Of a stretch of 9,788 nucleotides of DNA, positions 6,507 to 9,788 are shown piece after piece. The stretch's first letter is position 1. Every line of letters begins with the position of its first letter. The stretch comes from Clostridia bacterium (GTDB taxonomy: Bacteria > Bacillota > Clostridia > Oscillospirales > Acutalibacteraceae). Location of the stretch: NCBI GenBank assembly GCA_900769775.1, contig CAAGHT010000044.1:1-9788 (forward strand), read 5' to 3'. Position numbers and translations under genes: made by a program. A model generated the notes under the pieces. That model was not told where the DNA came from, ran no database searches, and saw nothing but the letters and a program-made list of their open reading frames with translations.

Positions 6507-7802
6507 ATGAAAACTAAGCTTTCTCCGAGATTCTGGGCGGCACTCACTCTGTTCAGCCTTATAGGTCAGGTTGCCTGGGTCGTTGAAAATATGTACTTCA
6601 ATGTATTTATCTATAAAATGTTCAATGCAAGTGCCGATGACATTTCGGCTATGGTTGCCGCTTCTGCCGTTGCCGCAACTCTCACCGCCGTTTTTATGGG
6701 CTCTCTTTCGGACAAAATCGGTAAGCGTAAGCTCTTTATGTGTGCAGGCTATATGCTGTGGGGTGTATCTATTTTATCCTTTGCTTTCATCAGAATAGAT
6801 ACAATAAACGCCCTCTTCCCTGCTGCCGCTTCGGCCGCGGCTGTCGGTGTCAGCCTTGTTATAATTCTCGACTGTGTTATGACATTTTTCGGTTCTACCG
6901 CCAACGATGCCGCCTTTAATGCCTGGGTTACAGATTCAACCAACCCCTCTAACAGAGGCAGTGTTGAGGGAATAAACGCGATGATGCCGCTTGTTGCAAT
7001 TCTCGTTGTTTTCGGAGGCTTTATGTTCTTCGATTTAGAGAAAAGCAGTAGCTGGACGGCTATTTTTATCATTATCGGTGTTGTTGTATTCATAATTGGT
7101 CTGCTCGGCATTTTCCTGATTCGCGACCCCGATATCAAGCCCTCTGAGACAGGCTATTGGAGCAATATTTTCTATGGCTTCAAGCCCTCTACCGTAAAGC
7201 AGAATAAAGGTCTTTACATATCGCTTGTCGCTTTTGTAATCTTTAACATTTCAATTCAGGTTTTTATGCCCTACCTCATCATCTACTATGAAAAGAGCCT
7301 CGGTATGACCGATTATGTCTTTATTATGGCTCCCGCAATAATACTCGCTTCGGTATTTACGGCTCTTTGGGGCAAGGTTTATGACAAGCGCGGCTTTAAG
7401 TTTTCTGCCCTTTTCTCCCTCTCTCTTTTAGCGGCAGGATATATCATTCTCTATTTCACAAGAACAACCCTGCCTGTATTTATCGGCTCTCTGCTTATGA
7501 TGTGCGGATATCTTTCGGGAATGGCAGTTTTCGGCGCTCTTATCCGAGACAACACCCCCGAGGGCAAGGCAGGCAGACTGCAGGGCATCCGCATTTTCTC
7601 TCAGGTGCTTATCCCCGGTATAATCGGTCCGTCGGTCGGCGCCTGGGTGCTTCGTGATGCCGAAATGATTGCAAATTCAGACGGCACCTTCTCCTTTCTG
7701 CCGAGTGCGGATATTTTCCTCGCAGCACTTATCGCAATAGTCGTAATCACAGCCCTTCTCCCTATAATTTTTAAGGTGAATAAAAGCAATGAAAACAACT
7801 GA
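6507..7802 (+). CDS. MFS transporter, probable sugar or glycoside importer
   Basis: This 431-residue integral membrane protein of the major facilitator superfamily has about twelve hydrophobic segments. The family signature between segments 2 and 3 is visible as GSLSDKIGKRK (65-75), with a weaker copy GKVYDKRGFK (289-298) in the second half. A second pair of half repeats, TNPSNRGSVEGIN (145-157) and NTPEGKAGRLQGIR (349-362), shows the two-fold internal symmetry. The start region (WAALTLFSLIGQVAWVVENMY) resembles Firmicute transporters often labelled MFS or SLC45-like, which are linked to sugars. The start is supported by AAAGGA eight bases upstream (6494-6499 area). Its end overlaps the hydrolase gene by 14 bases, so it probably imports that enzyme's substrate. 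I see no convincing promoter between the upstream terminator and this gene; expression may start inside the preceding gene or from a poor promoter. The substrate cannot be read from the sequence. Confidence 0.9.
   Translation: MKTKLSPRFWAALTLFSLIGQVAWVVENMYFNVFIYKMFNASADDISAMVAASAVAATLTAVFMGSLSDKIGKRKLFMCAGYMLWGVSILSFAFIRIDTINALFPAAASAAAVGVSLVIILDCVMTFFGSTANDAAFNAWVTDSTNPSNRGSVEGINAMMPLVAILVVFGGFMFFDLEKSSSWTAIFIIIGVVVFIIGLLGIFLIRDPDIKPSETGYWSNIFYGFKPSTVKQNKGLYISLVAFVIFNISIQVFMPYLIIYYEKSLGMTDYVFIMAPAIILASVFTALWGKVYDKRGFKFSALFSLSLLAAGYIILYFTRTTLPVFIGSLLMMCGYLSGMAVFGALIRDNTPEGKAGRLQGIRIFSQVLIPGIIGPSVGAWVLRDAEMIANSDGTFSFLPSADIFLAALIAIVVITALLPIIFKVNKSNENN
7773..7779 (+). promoter_or_regulatory. 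Shine-Dalgarno site of the family 2 hydrolase inside the transporter gene
   Basis: AAGGTGA lies nine bases before the ATG at 7789 and within the last codons of the transporter. Together with the 14-base overlap this fixes the start and points to coupled translation. Confidence 0.8.
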
Positions 7803-9471
7803 TTTTGAAATTTTAAAAACCCCTTTTGAAAATGAGCTCACCGATACTCCGTGGCAGGAATATCCCCGCCCCTCGCTTAAAAGAGACTCCTATCTGAACC
7901 TTAACGGAAAATGGGAGCTCACGGTCAGACGCGGTGTAGTTGAACTGCCTCTCGGAGAAATACTTGTCCCCTTTCCCGTAGAGTCGCGCCTTTCGGGAAT
8001 CTGCCGAGAACTAAAAGAGGATGAAATTCTTATCTATAAACGCAAATTTTCTCTTCCTGAAGGCTTTCTCAAAAGCCGTCTGCTTCTTCATTTCGGTGCA
8101 GTTGACCAGCTGTGCAAGGTCTATGTGAACGAAAGGCTTGTCGGCGAGCACGAGGGCGGATATATCCCCTTTTCTTTTGATATTACCGAGCATTTAAAGA
8201 GCGATGAAAACACCCTCACTGTTATGGTTCGCGACCCGCTCGACACCGAGCTTGCCTATGGAAAGCAGACTAAAAAACGCGGCGGAATGTGGTATACACC
8301 CGTAAGCGGAATCTGGCAGACGGTCTGGATGGAATCGGTTTGTGACGACTATATCGAAAATCTCAGAATTACACCCACAAGGGATAATGTTACCATCGAG
8401 GTTATTGGCGGAGGTGATAAAAACCTACTAGTTTTTGAGGGCAGACAATATGACTTTGAAAAGAGCATTACCATATCCCCCAAAAGCCCTGAGCGCTGGA
8501 CTCCCGACAACCCGAAGCTTTATGATTTTACGGTTGTTTCGGGCGAGGATAAGATCGAAAGCTATTTTGCCCTTCGTGAGGTTAAAATCGAGGGCAATAA
8601 GATTCTTATAAACGGAGAGCCTCAGTTTTTCCACGGACTACTCGACCAGGGCTATTTCCCCGACGGAATTTTTCTTCCCGCTACCCCCGAAGGCTTTAAA
8701 AATGATATTCTCACAATGAAAAAGCTCGGCTTTAATATGCTGAGAAAGCATATCAAAATCGAGCCTGAACTATTTTATTACTACTGTGACAAATACGGAA
8801 TGTTCGTTTTCCAGGACCTTGTGAACAGCGGCAAATATAATTTCTTTATAGATACCGCTTTGCCTACCATTAGTCTTAAAAGAGGAATTACTCATAAGGC
8901 CTCGAAAAAACGCCGTGAAGCCTTTGAAAAGACGGCGGAGGAAACTGTTTCGCTTCTTTTCAATCATCCCTCTATCGTTTATTACACCCTGTTTAACGAG
9001 GGTTGGGGTCAATATGACGCTGTAAGACTTTTCAGAGCTATGAAGGCTCTTGATTCCTCGCGAGTATGGGACGCTACCTCGGGTTGGTTTTGGACTAATG
9101 AGAGTGATGTACTGAGCGAACATATTTATTTCAAGCCGCTTCGCCTCAAAAACAATGGCAGACCGCTAGTACTCTCGGAATTCGGCGGATACTCTTATAA
9201 GGCCGAGGGCCATGTTTTCAACACTAAGGACACATACGGTTACAAGTTCTATAAGGACCTTGATGAATTTAAAAACGGTCTTTATAAGCTATACAACGAG
9301 CAGGTTGTTCCGATGATTGAAAAGGAAAGCCTCTGCGCTACAGTTTATACACAGGTGAGCGATGTTGAGGATGAAACAAACGGACTGTTTACCTATGACA
9401 GACAGCTGCTCAAGGTTGATGAAGCTGAAATGCAAGAAATATCTGAAAAGCTTTTTAAAGCTTATAAATAA
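7789..9471 (+). CDS. Glycoside hydrolase family 2 protein, beta-galactosidase-like, cytoplasmic
   Basis: This 560-residue retaining beta-glycosidase has the GH2 order. A jelly-roll sugar-binding domain comes first (about 28-185: YLNLNGKWEL, then DQLCKVYVNERLVGEHEGGY and GGMWYTPVSGIWQTVW). A short Ig-like sandwich follows (about 186-268), then a TIM barrel (about 270-558). The acid/base glutamate is E404 in NEGWGQYD, and the likely nucleophile is E464 in LSEFGG. There is no signal peptide, so it acts inside the cell on imported substrate. It is far shorter than LacZ (about 1020 residues) and close in size to beta-glucuronidases. However, the uronate-binding N-x-K motif seems replaced by E-T-N just before GLFTYDR (near 529-531 by eye alignment), which argues against a glucuronidase. 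Activity could be on a beta-galactoside, beta-mannoside or another plant-type beta-glycoside. It is probably cotranscribed with the overlapping transporter gene. A bidirectional terminator follows its stop. Confidence 0.93.
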   Translation: MKTTDFEILKTPFENELTDTPWQEYPRPSLKRDSYLNLNGKWELTVRRGVVELPLGEILVPFPVESRLSGICRELKEDEILIYKRKFSLPEGFLKSRLLLHFGAVDQLCKVYVNERLVGEHEGGYIPFSFDITEHLKSDENTLTVMVRDPLDTELAYGKQTKKRGGMWYTPVSGIWQTVWMESVCDDYIENLRITPTRDNVTIEVIGGGDKNLLVFEGRQYDFEKSITISPKSPERWTPDNPKLYDFTVVSGEDKIESYFALREVKIEGNKILINGEPQFFHGLLDQGYFPDGIFLPATPEGFKNDILTMKKLGFNMLRKHIKIEPELFYYYCDKYGMFVFQDLVNSGKYNFFIDTALPTISLKRGITHKASKKRREAFEKTAEETVSLLFNHPSIVYYTLFNEGWGQYDAVRLFRAMKALDSSRVWDATSGWFWTNESDVLSEHIYFKPLRLKNNGRPLVLSEFGGYSYKAEGHVFNTKDTYGYKFYKDLDEFKNGLYKLYNEQVVPMIEKESLCATVYTQVSDVEDETNGLFTYDRQLLKVDEAEMQEISEKLFKAYK

Positions 9472-9501
9472 AAAAGGTGTCGGAATTATCCGACACCTTT
9501 T
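9472..9501. terminator. Bidirectional rho-independent terminator between the hydrolase and nhaC-type genes
   Basis: A perfect 13-bp inverted repeat pairs 9472-9484 with 9489-9501 around a 4-base loop. The G/C core is GGTGTCGGA, the left end is an A run and the right end TTTT followed by AATTTT. It starts at the base after the hydrolase stop and lies 14 bases from the stop of the converging antiporter gene, so it probably serves both strands. Confidence 0.93.
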
Positions 9502-9515
9502 AATTTTGCTTTGAT

Positions 9516-9788
9516 TTATGCAGCTCTCTTTTTGTCCTTTGTAATCATCTTGATAACAAAGAGGGTTCCAACTGTGAGAACGATTGCAACTGCAAGAGAA
9601 ATGAAAACATTCTGAACAAAGCCTGCAATTACATAGGAAACGAAGGAGATTGCTGCAACGGTAATTGCATAGGGAAGCTGAGTTGAAACATGGTTGATGT
9701 GGTTGCACTGTGCACCGGCAGAGGACATAATGGTTGTATCCGAAATGGGTGAGCAATGGTCACCGCAAACTGCACCTGCAAGGCAAGC
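9516..9788 (-). CDS. nhaC: Na+/H+ antiporter, NhaC family, C-terminal part
   Basis: The frame stays open to the right edge of the window, giving 90 C-terminal residues; the start lies outside. The first residues read ACLAGAVCGDHCSPISDTT, then IMSSAGAQCNHINHVSTQLP. The GDHCSPISDTT stretch is a hallmark of NhaC-type antiporters, which exchange sodium for protons across the cytoplasmic membrane. Two hydrophobic segments follow (near YAITVAAISFVSYVIAGF and NVFISLAVAIVLTVGTLFV), then a short basic tail KDKKRAA. The methionine at 9728 is internal and not the start. Some family members carry other substrates such as malate or lactate with sodium, so the ion pair is inferred from family. It converges on the hydrolase gene and shares its terminator. 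Confidence 0.9.
   Translation of the reverse strand, partial: ACLAGAVCGDHCSPISDTTIMSSAGAQCNHINHVSTQLPYAITVAAISFVSYVIAGFVQNVFISLAVAIVLTVGTLFVIKMITKDKKRAA

Noticed and set aside
6749..7138. 129-codon open frame on the minus strand opposite the transporter
   Set aside because: It mirrors hydrophobic transporter codons and shows no independent coding evidence.
9289..9756. 155-codon minus-strand open frame across the hydrolase end, terminator and antiporter end
   Set aside because: It runs through a strong bidirectional terminator and uses a different frame from the clear NhaC sequence; its cysteine-rich translation is typical of an out-of-frame read.

Overview
The window looks like an ordinary stretch of a low-to-middle G+C Firmicute chromosome, most likely a Clostridia/Oscillospiraceae-type gut anaerobe. 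The reasons are an oxygen-sensitive Fe-S L-serine dehydratase subunit, the Firmicute pairing of lon with engB (ysxC), sigma-A style promoters, strong Shine-Dalgarno sites and A/T-flanked hairpin terminators. No mobile element, CRISPR array, tRNA or rRNA was seen, and no intergenic gap exceeds about 150 bases.

Layout from left to right. (1) Bases 1-252 (+) hold the end of the L-serine dehydratase alpha subunit, closed by a 14-bp bidirectional terminator shared with the converging operon. (2) Bases 289-4581 (-) hold a tight operon in the order lon, engB, lysA: an ATP-dependent protease, a ribosome-assembly GTPase, and the last enzyme of lysine synthesis. (3) Bases 4582-4742 are an AT-rich divergent promoter region. 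It has one good promoter for each strand, a perfect 9-bp-arm palindrome over the lon promoter, and five copies of TTGTAA or its complement. (4) Bases 4743-6449 (+) encode a membrane-anchored protein with a large predicted external domain that I cannot name. A hairpin terminator follows, and it also resembles the CIRCE heat-shock operator. (5) Bases 6507-9471 (+) hold an MFS transporter overlapping by 14 bases with a cytoplasmic family 2 glycoside hydrolase, a probable uptake-and-cleavage pair for a glycoside. (6) A 13-bp bidirectional terminator follows, then the end of an NhaC-type Na+/H+ antiporter running in from the right edge (-).

How the genes may work together: the transporter and hydrolase form a minimal glycoside-use unit with no local regulator. 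The lon operon couples protein quality control, ribosome assembly and lysine (and possibly cell-wall diaminopimelate) metabolism. Serine deamination and sodium/proton exchange at the two ends are separate transcription units.

I did not find a convincing new system. The parts most worth a second look are the unnamed membrane protein, the repeat-rich control region it shares with lon, and the CIRCE-like hairpin before the transporter.
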